Of a DNA stretch of 45,885 nt, positions 16,537 to 24,879 are shown one piece after another. Source of the stretch: Hyphomicrobiales bacterium (GTDB taxonomy: Bacteria; Pseudomonadota; Alphaproteobacteria; Rhizobiales; Hyphomicrobiaceae); assembly GCA_025353015.1 (NCBI GenBank), contig JANXRM010000293.1:1-45885 (forward strand), read 5' to 3'. A program made the position numbers and the translations under genes. Each line of letters starts with the position of its first letter. Position 1 is the stretch's first letter. The notes below the pieces were generated by a model. It was not told where the DNA came from and did not search any database. It saw nothing but the letters and a program-made list of their open reading frames with translations.

Positions 16537-17307
16537 ATGACCGACAATCTTTTCCGTCTGGACGGTAAGTCCGCCATCGTCGTCGGCGCGGCGCTCGGCA
16601 TCGGCCGGGCCATCGCGTTGGCCTTCGCGGGGGCTGGCGCGAAAGTCGCCTGCCTGGACATCGACGAAGCCGCCGCAAGCGAAACAATGGCCCTCATCAA
16701 GAAATCCGGCGGCACAGCGATGGCGCACCGGTGCGACGTCACGAGCGAGGCCAGCATCGCCGATGCTGTCAAAGCCGCAATCGCGGCGCACGGTGGGCCC
16801 CGCGTCCTCGTCAACGGCGCCGCCATGCGCGAGCCGAACGGCACGATCACCCAGCTTGACCCTGCCGACTGGAACCGGGCCATCGCCATCAATCTCACCG
16901 GCGCCTATCTGATGAGCCGCGTTGTTATTCCGCACATGGCCGGCGTGGGTGGCGGCAGTATCATTCATATCGCCTCGCAAATGGGCCGTGTCGGCGCGGC
17001 CGGACGCGGCGTTTATTGTGCAACCAAGGGCGCGCTCATCCAGCTCGCCAAGGTGATGGCCGTCGACCACGCCCGCGATAACATTCGCGTCAATACGTTG
17101 TCGCCCGGCGCCATTGAGACTGAGCGCGTCTCTCACCGGTATGGGAGCATGGCCGACGCCCGGGCGCACTCGGTCCCGAAACATCCAATCGGCCGCCTTG
17201 GTCAGGTCGACGAGATCGGCCGCGCCGCCCTCTATCTCGCGAGTGACGCTTCGAGCTTCATGACTGGCTCTGACCTGTTGATCGACGGCGGCTATACGGC
17301 TGTCTGA
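16537..17307 (+). CDS. Short-chain dehydrogenase/reductase
   Basis: A 256-residue classical SDR, an NAD(P)-dependent oxidoreductase. The cofactor motif is GAALGIG (17-23). DIDEAA after strand 2 has an Asp that favours NAD over NADP. Catalytic residues are Asn119, Ser147 (IASQ), Tyr160 and Lys164 (YCATK). The usual NNAG is NGAA (93-96) here, a mild departure. The C-terminal SFMTGSDLLIDGGYTAV is the standard ending. GGAG lies before the ATG at 16537; an in-frame ATG at 16486 would add 17 residues outside the fold. It probably shares a transcript with the upstream racemase-like gene. Confidence 0.92.
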   Translation: MTDNLFRLDGKSAIVVGAALGIGRAIALAFAGAGAKVACLDIDEAAASETMALIKKSGGTAMAHRCDVTSEASIADAVKAAIAAHGGPRVLVNGAAMREPNGTITQLDPADWNRAIAINLTGAYLMSRVVIPHMAGVGGGSIIHIASQMGRVGAAGRGVYCATKGALIQLAKVMAVDHARDNIRVNTLSPGAIETERVSHRYGSMADARAHSVPKHPIGRLGQVDEIGRAALYLASDASSFMTGSDLLIDGGYTAV

Positions 17308-17476
17308 TGTACCGGGCAACAGGAACGGCCGCTGGGCGATCGCGCCATTGCATGGCTCTGAAAAATGGGCAGTTCTGTAAAAACGACTGGCGAGCGACCA
17401 GCGCTCTGCTTGCCAGCGCTCCGATCGATGCGAAAACGTCTCAATGCAGCGCGTTTGCTCGACTGTTCGTGGGCAC

Positions 17477-17866
17477 TCACTCGGCGCGGATGTTGAACGC
17501 GCTGATGATCTGGCTGTACTTGTCGTAATCTGAACGCAAGAGTGCCGCGAGCTCAGCCGGCGAGCCGGCGTTGGGAACCATAGCGAAGCTGAGCAGCAGT
17601 TTCCTGATCTCTGCGTCACCTGATACCTGATTGAATGCTGCAGCCAGCTTGGCGATGATTGGCTCCGGCGTGCCGCCAGGCGCTAAAATGGAAAACCAGA
17701 CGGTCACGTTGATCGAGGGGTGGATTTCCTGTAGTCGCGGCGTGTCGGGATTATCAGGGCGCCGCGACTTGCTGACCACGGCGAGCAACTTGGCTTTACC
17801 GGCGGGCACGTGCGCGAACACCGGCGGATCTGCATTGATGTGCCTCCAGGTCGATGCCTTCATCAA
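17477..17866 (-). pseudogene. C-terminal remnant of a TctC/Bug solute receptor
   Basis: About 129 codons that match only the last 40 percent of a Bug receptor: PAGKAKLLAVVSKSRRPDNPDTPRLQEIHPSINVTVWFSILAPGGTPEPIIAKLAAAFNQV, then the usual C-terminal helices. Full-length relatives have about 320 residues. No signal peptide or first lobe exists upstream: the frame reaches a stop within about 30 bases, and the MmgE/PrpD gene begins to run in at 17966. No good start codon or ribosome site is present. A gene truncated by deletion is the simplest reading. Confidence 0.8.
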
Positions 17867-17965
17867 AGTTCCGACGGATGTACGAGAGCGCTATGCGCAA
17901 GTTGCGGTTTCCCTTGACGACGGCAGCCCGTGATGCCGATGCGACTGCCACGTCCCTCGTCCCAC

Positions 17966-19333
17966 TCAGACGGACGGAACAAGTAGCGCGCCGATCTCGC
18001 GCACGTCGCCGAGGTGTTCGATTGCATCCAGCATCTCGATCAGGCGATCCGAGTTGTCAGGCGGCAACGGAAGCAGCGCGGTCTCGAAATTATGGCGGAA
18101 CTTGGCGAGATGGGCCTCCCGTGTCATCGGCTTCGCCGGATTGCCGTAGACTGTATCGATGGTTCGCGACAGCGCGCGGCCATCCTTCAACCGCACGACC
18201 ACTGTGATCGGCGTCAGCGCATTCGCGTCTGGATTGCCGTCGACGACGGCCTTGATGCGCCGGCCGAGCGCCAGCGTCTGGGGATCGCAGCGACGCTCGT
18301 CGCTGAAGTCGTCGATGCCGAGCCGTCCGCTCAGCAGCGCCCGGGCCGAAACATAAGAACCGCACAGGCGCGCGTAGTTGGGAGACATGTCGTCGATAAC
18401 AGGCCGGCCGACGAGATGGTGGGTGAGTGGCGGAATCCGGGCCTCCGCACTGTCGATCTCGGCGGCGTTGAACCCATGCGCGGCCTGCAGCTCCATGAAG
18501 CCGTCGAGCATGCCGTGTGTGGCGCGCCCACTCGGAAAAGGCTTGTGCGCAACCTCGGTTATCCGCCAGAGCTTGCCGATATCGCCAAGCACGCGCGCCA
18601 TGTCGCCCTTGGCTTCGATCATGCCGAAGTAACCAAACGGCCCTTCGAGGGTGTTCTCGATGCTTGGAATGCCGCGTTGTGCGAGATCGGCCGCGATCAG
18701 TGCGTTGCGCGCATTGAAACCAATCTGCAGACCCAGCAACATCGAGCCCTCGGTATGCGGCTGCATGGTCCCGCACAGCTGGCCGTAGACATGGCCGAAC
18801 AGAGCCTGCTGACGGCCGGCGTCGAAGCGGAGCACGCTTCCAAGGCCAGCCGCGGCCGCAAAGATGCCGGCTGTGGCGGGACGGAAGAAGCGCAGGCCTG
18901 ATGTCGTCGCAACGCCGAGATGGCACGCCACGTCGACGCCCAACACGACCGCAGTCACGAGATCGCGCCCGCTGACACCGCCGATACGATCGGCATGCGC
19001 CATCACGGCCGCAAGGCAGACCGTCACGGGATGAATGACGGCCGCCTCATGCACGCAGTCGAATTCGGAGTTATGGATCTGGTAGCCGTTGACCATAGCC
19101 GCACCCGGCGCCGATAGTGACCGCCGGTGCCCCCAGCATTGCGCCGTCCCCTCGCCCAGCATCGCAGCCGATGCCTCGATCAGCTCGCGAACGCGCGGGC
19201 CGTTGGTGCCGGCAAGCCCGACGCCCAGGGTATCGAGGATGAAGATGCGTGCGGCGCGGACGGCCGTCTCGGGCAGATCCTCGTAGTGCGTGCGGCTCAC
19301 GTGCTCGGCAAATACCCGGATCGGGTCGCTCAT
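17966..19333 (-). CDS. MmgE/PrpD-family protein
   Basis: A 455-residue protein of the family that includes 2-methylcitrate dehydratase (PrpD), immune-responsive gene 1 and many uncharacterised dehydratases. The N-terminal helical domain shows ARIFILDTLGVGLAGTNGPRVRELIE, AAMVNGYQIHNSEFDCVHEAAVIHPVTVCLAAVMAHA, and the later AHKPFPSGRATHGMLDGFMEL. The FDCVHE stretch corresponds to the family's FDD.H active-site region. There are no prp genes nearby, so a methylcitrate-cycle role is unlikely. It probably dehydrates or isomerises another di- or tricarboxylate linked to the Bug receptors. GGAG precedes the ATG at 19333. Confidence 0.9.
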   Translation of the reverse strand: MSDPIRVFAEHVSRTHYEDLPETAVRAARIFILDTLGVGLAGTNGPRVRELIEASAAMLGEGTAQCWGHRRSLSAPGAAMVNGYQIHNSEFDCVHEAAVIHPVTVCLAAVMAHADRIGGVSGRDLVTAVVLGVDVACHLGVATTSGLRFFRPATAGIFAAAAGLGSVLRFDAGRQQALFGHVYGQLCGTMQPHTEGSMLLGLQIGFNARNALIAADLAQRGIPSIENTLEGPFGYFGMIEAKGDMARVLGDIGKLWRITEVAHKPFPSGRATHGMLDGFMELQAAHGFNAAEIDSAEARIPPLTHHLVGRPVIDDMSPNYARLCGSYVSARALLSGRLGIDDFSDERRCDPQTLALGRRIKAVVDGNPDANALTPITVVVRLKDGRALSRTIDTVYGNPAKPMTREAHLAKFRHNFETALLPLPPDNSDRLIEMLDAIEHLGDVREIGALLVPSV

Positions 19334-19946
19334 TGTGATGGCTCCTGCTCAGCGCCCAGATAGCGGCAAATTCCGGCCCCGCGTGGCGCAATCTCGATGC
19401 GTCCACGCCATCCGGCCACGCACAGGTGCAGCCCGCGAGACATCATGCATGGCGCCTGCGCGCGCTCGAAGCAAAAGCAAATTTAACGTGATTGCCGCGT
19501 ACTGCAACCGGTCGGACTGCGCCATCGCAGGAAACGTCCATAGTCCCAAGCTGTGGCAGTCGCTTGATCGCCGCTCTCCGATTTTCGGTTTGGCACAAAG
19601 CGGGCAGAGACCGAACCCGTTCACGCGCATGGGTGACGTGAGAAAGGCGGCGACCGCAACCCGATGAGCGTGATGGTGCTGGCGAACCGCCGGGATGATG
19701 GTCGCAAGCATCAACAAAAGGATCTCGATCGCGACGAAGAGCCGCATTCTGCGCGCAAGTGGCAGCTCGTTGAGCCAGTTGCCGGCGACCTCCCTCAGCG
19801 ATTTCGGAGCGACGGTTCAAGCCGCAGCCTCGATCGGAACAGAAGATCACCAAACTTGACTGCCAGGATCACAACCCCGTCTTCCACCGCACGGCGGAGA
19901 ATTCAAAGAACGTTAGGGTCGCATCGCATCGACATGCCCCTGCGGA
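19334..19946. other. Long gene-poor stretch, possible decayed reading frame
   Basis: Some 610 bases with no recognisable gene. On the minus strand around 19660-19800 a frame reads LREVAGNWLNELPLARRMRLFVAIEILLLMLATIIPAV, which looks protein-like and contains one hydrophobic segment. It is cut off on the upstream side by a stop, beyond which another frame continues DGVVILAVKFGDLLFRSRLRLEPSLRN. This may be a frameshifted relic of a small membrane protein, but I recognise no family and would not call it a gene. Confidence 0.3.
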
Positions 19947-21104
19947 CTAATCGGCCTTACGGATCGGCGCTGATAGATCCCGCAACAGCCGGGCGAGAGC
20001 CGCCTGATCATTGGCGCCGGTCTTGCTGAAGACACGTTCGAGGTGTGATTTGACAGTGCTGTCGGCGATGCCGAGCGTGGCCGCCGCCTCGGCGCGGTTG
20101 CGACCCTCAGCGATCTGCATGAGGACGCGCGCTTCCATCGCGGTCAGGCCATAAAGCGCCGTCAGCGCGGCAGCCGACGGCAGGCTGTATTGCACGGGCG
20201 AAACGAATACCGCGGCCGTTGCGCGGGTTCCCCAGTCGCGCTGGCGCCGGCCTTGCTGCAATGGCAGAACATGTGCGATGGCCGGACCGCCGCTGCGGCT
20301 CCTGAGCGGCACATCGATCCCGTTGGCACCCAACTTGTTCACGGGGTCTTCGGATTGGACGATTGCGGTGCGCAAGGCCCTGGTTGCCGGCAGTTGCCGG
20401 GTGCGCAACTGGCCGTCCTCGGTATCGATCAATGCGCCGCTACGCAACAGCGCGTCACCGGCCGCATTGCAATGCACCACGCGGGCGTCGGCGTCGGTTA
20501 CGACAACCGCGGCGCTGACCGTGTCCAGCGTGGCCTGCAATGTCTGTGCTTTTGATGTCGCCTGATCCAGCAGATCGCCGATCGTCACGGCACGGCGGAC
20601 ATGCGGCACGAGCAAAGCGCCGATTGCCAACTCGCGGGGCCCGACCAGATCTCGGCTCGTCGGAGTGTGCATGGCAAATATTCCAACGCGATCAGACTTC
20701 TTCATAACGACGCTGCCGATGGTATCCTTACGTCCAGATGGCAACGCCCATTCTTTGAAAAACGGGTGCTCATAGACGTTCTGAAGGCCGATCATTTCGG
20801 CCATCTGCGCCGTGTTCCGGACTTCACCGATCTCGAACTGTTGCATCAGCCCAAAGAAGGGCATCAACGCCGCGTATTTCTCGTCGAGCAGCTTGCGCCA
20901 CTTGGGCCAGTCCGGCGACGACGTCCATTCGGTGGCGAACCTGATTTCGCGACGGGTCGTGTCAAGCACACTTATCGAACCTTGGCACGCATCGACGTGC
21001 CGGCACATGGATTCCAGCGCCGTTGGCCAGACCGAAGGATCGATCGCGCAATCATAAATGAGACCGATCGTCTCGTGCAAAGCCGCTTCCGACATATCTC
21101 GCAT
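19947..21104 (-). CDS. LuxR-type transcriptional regulator with PAS-like sensor
   Basis: A 385-residue cytoplasmic regulator. The first half (LIYDCAIDPSVWPTALESMCRHVDACQGSISVLD) resembles the sensor region of solitary LuxR proteins of Hyphomicrobiales. A PAS-like unit follows (LQATLDTVSAAVVVTDADARVVHCNAAGDALL). The C-terminal LuxR helix-turn-helix is YGLTAMEARVLMQIAEGRNRAEAAATLGIADSTVKSHLERVFSKTGANDQAALARLL. The frame opens earlier at 21206, but GGAGG lies five bases before the ATG at 21104, which I choose. No autoinducer synthase is adjacent, and the targets are unknown. Confidence 0.92.
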   Translation of the reverse strand: MRDMSEAALHETIGLIYDCAIDPSVWPTALESMCRHVDACQGSISVLDTTRREIRFATEWTSSPDWPKWRKLLDEKYAALMPFFGLMQQFEIGEVRNTAQMAEMIGLQNVYEHPFFKEWALPSGRKDTIGSVVMKKSDRVGIFAMHTPTSRDLVGPRELAIGALLVPHVRRAVTIGDLLDQATSKAQTLQATLDTVSAAVVVTDADARVVHCNAAGDALLRSGALIDTEDGQLRTRQLPATRALRTAIVQSEDPVNKLGANGIDVPLRSRSGGPAIAHVLPLQQGRRQRDWGTRATAAVFVSPVQYSLPSAAALTALYGLTAMEARVLMQIAEGRNRAEAAATLGIADSTVKSHLERVFSKTGANDQAALARLLRDLSAPIRKAD

Positions 21105-21350
21105 CGAGCCTCCATTTGTGCCGTAAGCTCGCACACGTCCTTTCGCGGCGCTATCCGCCGCGCGGGGGATGTCTGTCGCAGCGCAGAAGCGTGGTCGATT
21201 GATCACGTTGAAGCGCGCCGAGGCCTAGCACGCAAGCGCCGGCAGCTCGTTCAACAGGACTGACTTAAGACGGATGCACGCTTTTCGGAACAGGAGGTCA
21301 GACAATTTTTCAGATTGGCGACATGTTCTGGAAAATATCCTTTGGAATCA

Positions 21351-21425
21351 TGGCGCTCCCTACGGGAGTCGAACCCGTCTTTTCAGATTGAAAATCTGAC
21401 GTCCTAACCGATAGACGAAGGGAGC
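21351..21425 (-). tRNA. tRNA-Glu(TTC)
   Basis: A 75-nt tRNA on the minus strand with encoded CCA (21351-21353). The acceptor stem GCTCCCT (21425-21419) pairs with AGGGAGC (21361-21355), with discriminator G at 21354. The anticodon arm TCAGA-TTTTCAA-TCTGA carries TTC at 21392-21390. The T-arm loop TTCGACT is present. It reads GAA and GAG. Confidence 0.97.
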
Positions 21426-21917
21426 GTGGTCGTGGGCCTTCTCTGGCGTGGTGCGCCGTCCGGAGGTCCTGGCCCGTCCTGTCCGCGGCCGGACACGACG
21501 GTCCAGCGCTTTGAAGCAGATCGGGCGCCGCCCTTCTAGCAGGTCATTTGCTCGGGGGCAAACGGGTGTGACGCGATGCCCATTTGGGGGGCAGACGAGG
21601 TCCAGGAGCAATGCAAATCCCGCCGGTTGGATTGGTCCTGGGTTAGCGGCGTTTGGCGTGGTCGCTACCGGAATTTCGCACCAAGCGGATTGTTCCGATA
21701 TGTTTGCGGGGCAAACCCAGGACCAGATTGGTGGCGTTGCTTCCGATCTCCGCCCACCACGGGCTGCAGCGTGGTTCTCCACGTACGTGCGCCATTGAAG
21801 TGCCCCTGGCGCCACGAGCGTGCCGTTGATCGGCGGGTGGGAAAAATTATGGGGCAGCTTGATTTTTGACAGGCCGCCCCGAATCCGGCGATATGCAACT
21901 CGGATGGGACCAGTCAG
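21426..21917. other. Gene-free stretch between tRNA-Glu and rnhB
   Basis: About 490 bases. Short frames on both strands have noise-like translations and none resembles a known protein. It should contain the tRNA-Glu promoter and the rnhB promoter. I see no repeat or hairpin that stands out. Confidence 0.45.
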
Positions 21918-22535
21918 ATGACGATCAAGGCGACATTCGAACTGGAAGCGAACGAGCTGCAACTGGGCCATGGCCCGGTGGCTGGCGTCGACGAGGCGGG
22001 GCGTGGGCCCTGGGCGGGGCCGGTTGTCGCCGCAGCGGTCATTCTCGATCCCGACCGCATTCCGCTGAGCATCGCTGATTCGAAGGTTCTGCTGCCGGAG
22101 GAGCGGGAGGCGATCTTTCCGCGCATTATGGCGGCAGCGCATGTGGGGATCGGCATCGCCGGCGTCGAGCGCATCGACCGCGACAACATTCTCAACGCCA
22201 CGATGTGGGCGATGGCGCAGGCGGTTGCAGCGCTCGACGTCAAACCGAAGCTTGTGCTGATCGACGGCAACCGCGCGCCGAAGCTGGCCATGGAGCACCG
22301 TACGATTGTCAAAGGCGACGGCAGGTGTTTGTCCATCGCGGCGGCGTCGATCATCGCCAAGGTGACGCGCGACCGCTTGATGGTGGACCTGGGGCGCCAG
22401 TTTCCCATGTACGGCTTCGAACGCCACAAAGGCTATGGCACGCCCGAGCATCAGGACGCCCTGCGCCGTCATGGCGTGACCGATCATCACCGCAGCTCGT
22501 TCAAGCCGGTGCAGTTGGCGTTGAGGTTGGTTTAA
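21918..22535 (+). CDS. rnhB: Ribonuclease HII
   Basis: RNase HII cuts the RNA strand of RNA-DNA hybrids and removes single ribonucleotides misincorporated into DNA. The 205-residue protein has the full family length. Catalytic acids are visible as Asp25 and Glu26 in GVDEAGRGPWAGPV, Asp116 in LVLIDGNRAP, and Asp152 in AAASIIAKVTRDR. The C-terminal HKGYGTPEHQDALRRHG is also diagnostic. GGGA precedes the ATG. It stands alone as a housekeeping gene. Confidence 0.97.
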   Translation: MTIKATFELEANELQLGHGPVAGVDEAGRGPWAGPVVAAAVILDPDRIPLSIADSKVLLPEEREAIFPRIMAAAHVGIGIAGVERIDRDNILNATMWAMAQAVAALDVKPKLVLIDGNRAPKLAMEHRTIVKGDGRCLSIAAASIIAKVTRDRLMVDLGRQFPMYGFERHKGYGTPEHQDALRRHGVTDHHRSSFKPVQLALRLV

Positions 22536-22659
22536 CGCCGAGCGTCCGACGTCCGGCCGCTGTGTTGCGGCGCTTCAGCCCACAATTATCATTCCGCGTC
22601 AATCTTGGCGTCGTGCACCCTGACGCCGAGTGCGGATGATGGCTGCAACTCGCGCGAGG

Positions 22660-24180
22660 CTAATTCGATTTCAGAATAGCGATGGAATTCGGTGCGTTCG
22701 ACGGGCGGAAACTGGCCTTCTTCGCGGTATTGATGGTACTCATGGCTTCACATTGTAACTCCCGGACTTCAAATGGCCGGTAAGTGGCGCCACGGCAGCC
22801 CGGTGTATTGCGGCACACCACGGCGTATCCGGCGCTGGAATCGGATGCCACGAATTTGATCACCTGGCCGTCCAGCAACCAGCCTTCATAGATATCGAAA
22901 CCGTTCTCGGTTCGGTCGGGTCTCACACCAAGCATTTCAGGCGGCACCAGCACGATTTCGGCCTTGGCGGCTAGCTCCGGCGCGGCCGATTGCGCCTTCA
23001 CCCCCGAACGCCACCCCGAGTCTTGCCGTCGCAGCGCGATGCTGTCGAAATGTTGGCACATCCCCATCTGCGGCAATTTCTTGCCGTGCTGGAAACCGAC
23101 GCAGCGCACATCGCTCTCGCAGCCGGCGCGGCAAGCCTCGACGTTCGGCTGGTTCGACTGCCTGATGATGGTGCCATCGATCCAGACATCCTGATCGATC
23201 GTGAAGGCCGTCGGCGCCTTGGCCGGCGGTTTGGGCAGAATCGGGGGGAGCGGACTGGCTCCGGCTGCAGCACTGGCCCCGCTCCCAGATCGCTTGTTCG
23301 CATCATCCTCGAGCTTCTTCAGCCGCTCCTGCAGCGCTGCGACGTCGGCGGGCGAGCCTGGAGCCGGTGCCGCTGTCGTCGCCACCGCCGTGCCCGGCTT
23401 GAAAAAGAAATCCCCCGTCAATGCCGAATGATCCCATGGCACCTGCTTGCCATCGGTCACCGCAACCACGTCCTTGCGGACTTCGATCATGGTGGCGGGC
23501 AGGTTGCGGCCCTGGAAGCCCATGTGCCGGACGAGTGCCGACGTGAACGGCGAATTGCGCCCCGCACCGTCGAGCGCGACATTGCCGGGTTGGGTGGCGT
23601 AGGCGATGAAGGTGCCAAGCCCGGTCGCAGCGGCAGCGAGGCCACGGCCAACGGCGGCGGAGCGGGTGCCCATGGATCGGGCGAGGTTGCGCGCCAGCGG
23701 ATTGTCACGGCATGCATCGAGGATGACGATCGAGGTTTTGCCCTCGCGGTCGATTTCCATCTGGCGCAGCACGAAATTGAGCCTGACAGCCTCGAATTCG
23801 AGATTGCGCTCGCGCTCGAGTTTGGCGTCGATGGGAACAATGTAGTTCTCCTGTCCGACCTGCAACCCGTGACCGGCGTAGAAGAACAGCGCAACGTCGG
23901 CGCCCGTCAGCCGCTCGGTAAAGTCGCGCAAGGCCTGATCAAGCTTAGCCTTGCCAGCGTCCAGCGACGCCACGACGTCGAAGCCGTTGGCCTTGAGGGC
24001 GGCGATCATGTCGGTTGCGTCGTTGGCCGGGTTTGCGAGCGCGCCAGCATGGACATAGGCGCCATTGCCAATGACCAAGGCAACGCGTTTTTCGGCCAAT
24101 GCGGGGCCGCTGCCGAGGGCCACCAGACCCAGAACCAAGACGCAGGTGAGCAAGACGAAACCAAATCGTATGAACCGCAT
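22660..24180 (-). CDS. Secreted caspase-like (C14) protein with PAN-type C-terminal modules
   Basis: A 506-residue exported protein. A signal peptide (FGFVLLTCVLVLGLVALGSGPALA) leads into a caspase/metacaspase p20-like domain: KRVALVIGNGAY, the catalytic His104 in FFYAGHGLQ, and Cys157 in IVILDACRDNP. After an Ala/Pro-rich linker with a short coiled-coil-like ALQERLKKLEDD come Cys-rich PAN/Apple-like modules (WIDGTIIRQSNQPNVEACRAGCESDVRCVGFQ, and a second from about GFDIYEGWLLDG with CRNTPGCRGATYR). PAN modules bind proteins or sugars. The frame opens at 24321, but the ATG at 24180 starts the signal peptide and has AGGAAA upstream. The substrate is unknown. Confidence 0.88.
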   Translation of the reverse strand: MRFIRFGFVLLTCVLVLGLVALGSGPALAEKRVALVIGNGAYVHAGALANPANDATDMIAALKANGFDVVASLDAGKAKLDQALRDFTERLTGADVALFFYAGHGLQVGQENYIVPIDAKLERERNLEFEAVRLNFVLRQMEIDREGKTSIVILDACRDNPLARNLARSMGTRSAAVGRGLAAAATGLGTFIAYATQPGNVALDGAGRNSPFTSALVRHMGFQGRNLPATMIEVRKDVVAVTDGKQVPWDHSALTGDFFFKPGTAVATTAAPAPGSPADVAALQERLKKLEDDANKRSGSGASAAAGASPLPPILPKPPAKAPTAFTIDQDVWIDGTIIRQSNQPNVEACRAGCESDVRCVGFQHGKKLPQMGMCQHFDSIALRRQDSGWRSGVKAQSAAPELAAKAEIVLVPPEMLGVRPDRTENGFDIYEGWLLDGQVIKFVASDSSAGYAVVCRNTPGCRGATYRPFEVRELQCEAMSTINTAKKASFRPSNAPNSIAILKSN

Positions 24181-24276
24181 TTTGCGTTTCCTGAGCGTTG
24201 CCCGGCACGTTCGGTAAGGCATGGACCCAATCGGCTCGCCAATGCTAGGCGATCCCTCGGACGGCTGCCACTGCCC

Positions 24277-24317
24277 GCACCACTGTCGATCAGCACCACT
24301 GTCGATCAGCACCACTG
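24277..24317. repeat. Short tandem repeat, 16-bp unit, about 2.6 copies
   Basis: GCACCACTGTCGATCA occurs at 24277-24292 and 24293-24308, followed by a partial copy GCACCACTG (24309-24317). It lies about 100 bases upstream of the caspase-like gene start. Its half-helix-multiple length could suit a protein-binding array, but slippage expansion is equally possible. Confidence 0.8.
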
Positions 24318-24459
24318 GCACACGGAGCCATGTGATGCATGTGGCATCGCAGAGGTATTGTTCCGAAAATCAACGGGTCAATCCAGGCTCCTGCTTGATG
24401 CTGAGGGGCGGGCGGGCTAGGTGTTGCAGTAGTCAGCGTTAGCGCCAGTCGGGAAGATC

Positions 24460-24876
24460 ATGCTCGGTAATATCGTCAGCTTCTTGATTGTGCATGCCGT
24501 AGCCATCATTCCATTGATATTGTTCGTTCTTATTCTGTTTTTTCACCCTGTGCGCGTTGCCGTGTGTGCGGTTTTGCGGGTTATTGCCCGGCCGTTGCTG
24601 CTGATCGCCGTGGTAGCTCTCGTCTATGATGGAACGCGCACGCTGGCCGGTGGCTCGGGCCTGGTTCTCACGCCGATGGCCGAGCATTGGCAGGCCTTGC
24701 ATCCCCAAAGCCTGGCCGGTTTCAAAGCCCTGTTGGGGAGGCTGCACCCCCTCGCCTGGGAGCTTGGCGGGCAACGCCTGGTCCGGCTGCCGGCGTGGGC
24801 CGTGGTGGGCGTACTCGGGCTCGGCCTGGCCTGGATCGGCCGCAAACGCCACACGCCCAACGTTTACATCAATTGA
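24460..24876 (+). CDS. Small integral membrane protein, unknown function
   Basis: A 138-residue protein with two N-terminal hydrophobic helices (IVSFLIVHAVAIIPLILFVLILFF; VAVCAVLRVIARPLLLIAVVALVY), an amphipathic middle, and one C-terminal helix (AWAVVGVLGLGLAWIG) followed by a basic tail RKRH. GGGAAG is present before the ATG. Neighbours (caspase-like gene, amidohydrolase) give no clue. I do not recognise the family. Confidence 0.7.
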   Translation: MLGNIVSFLIVHAVAIIPLILFVLILFFHPVRVAVCAVLRVIARPLLLIAVVALVYDGTRTLAGGSGLVLTPMAEHWQALHPQSLAGFKALLGRLHPLAWELGGQRLVRLPAWAVVGVLGLGLAWIGRKRHTPNVYIN

Positions 24877-24879
24877 GGG

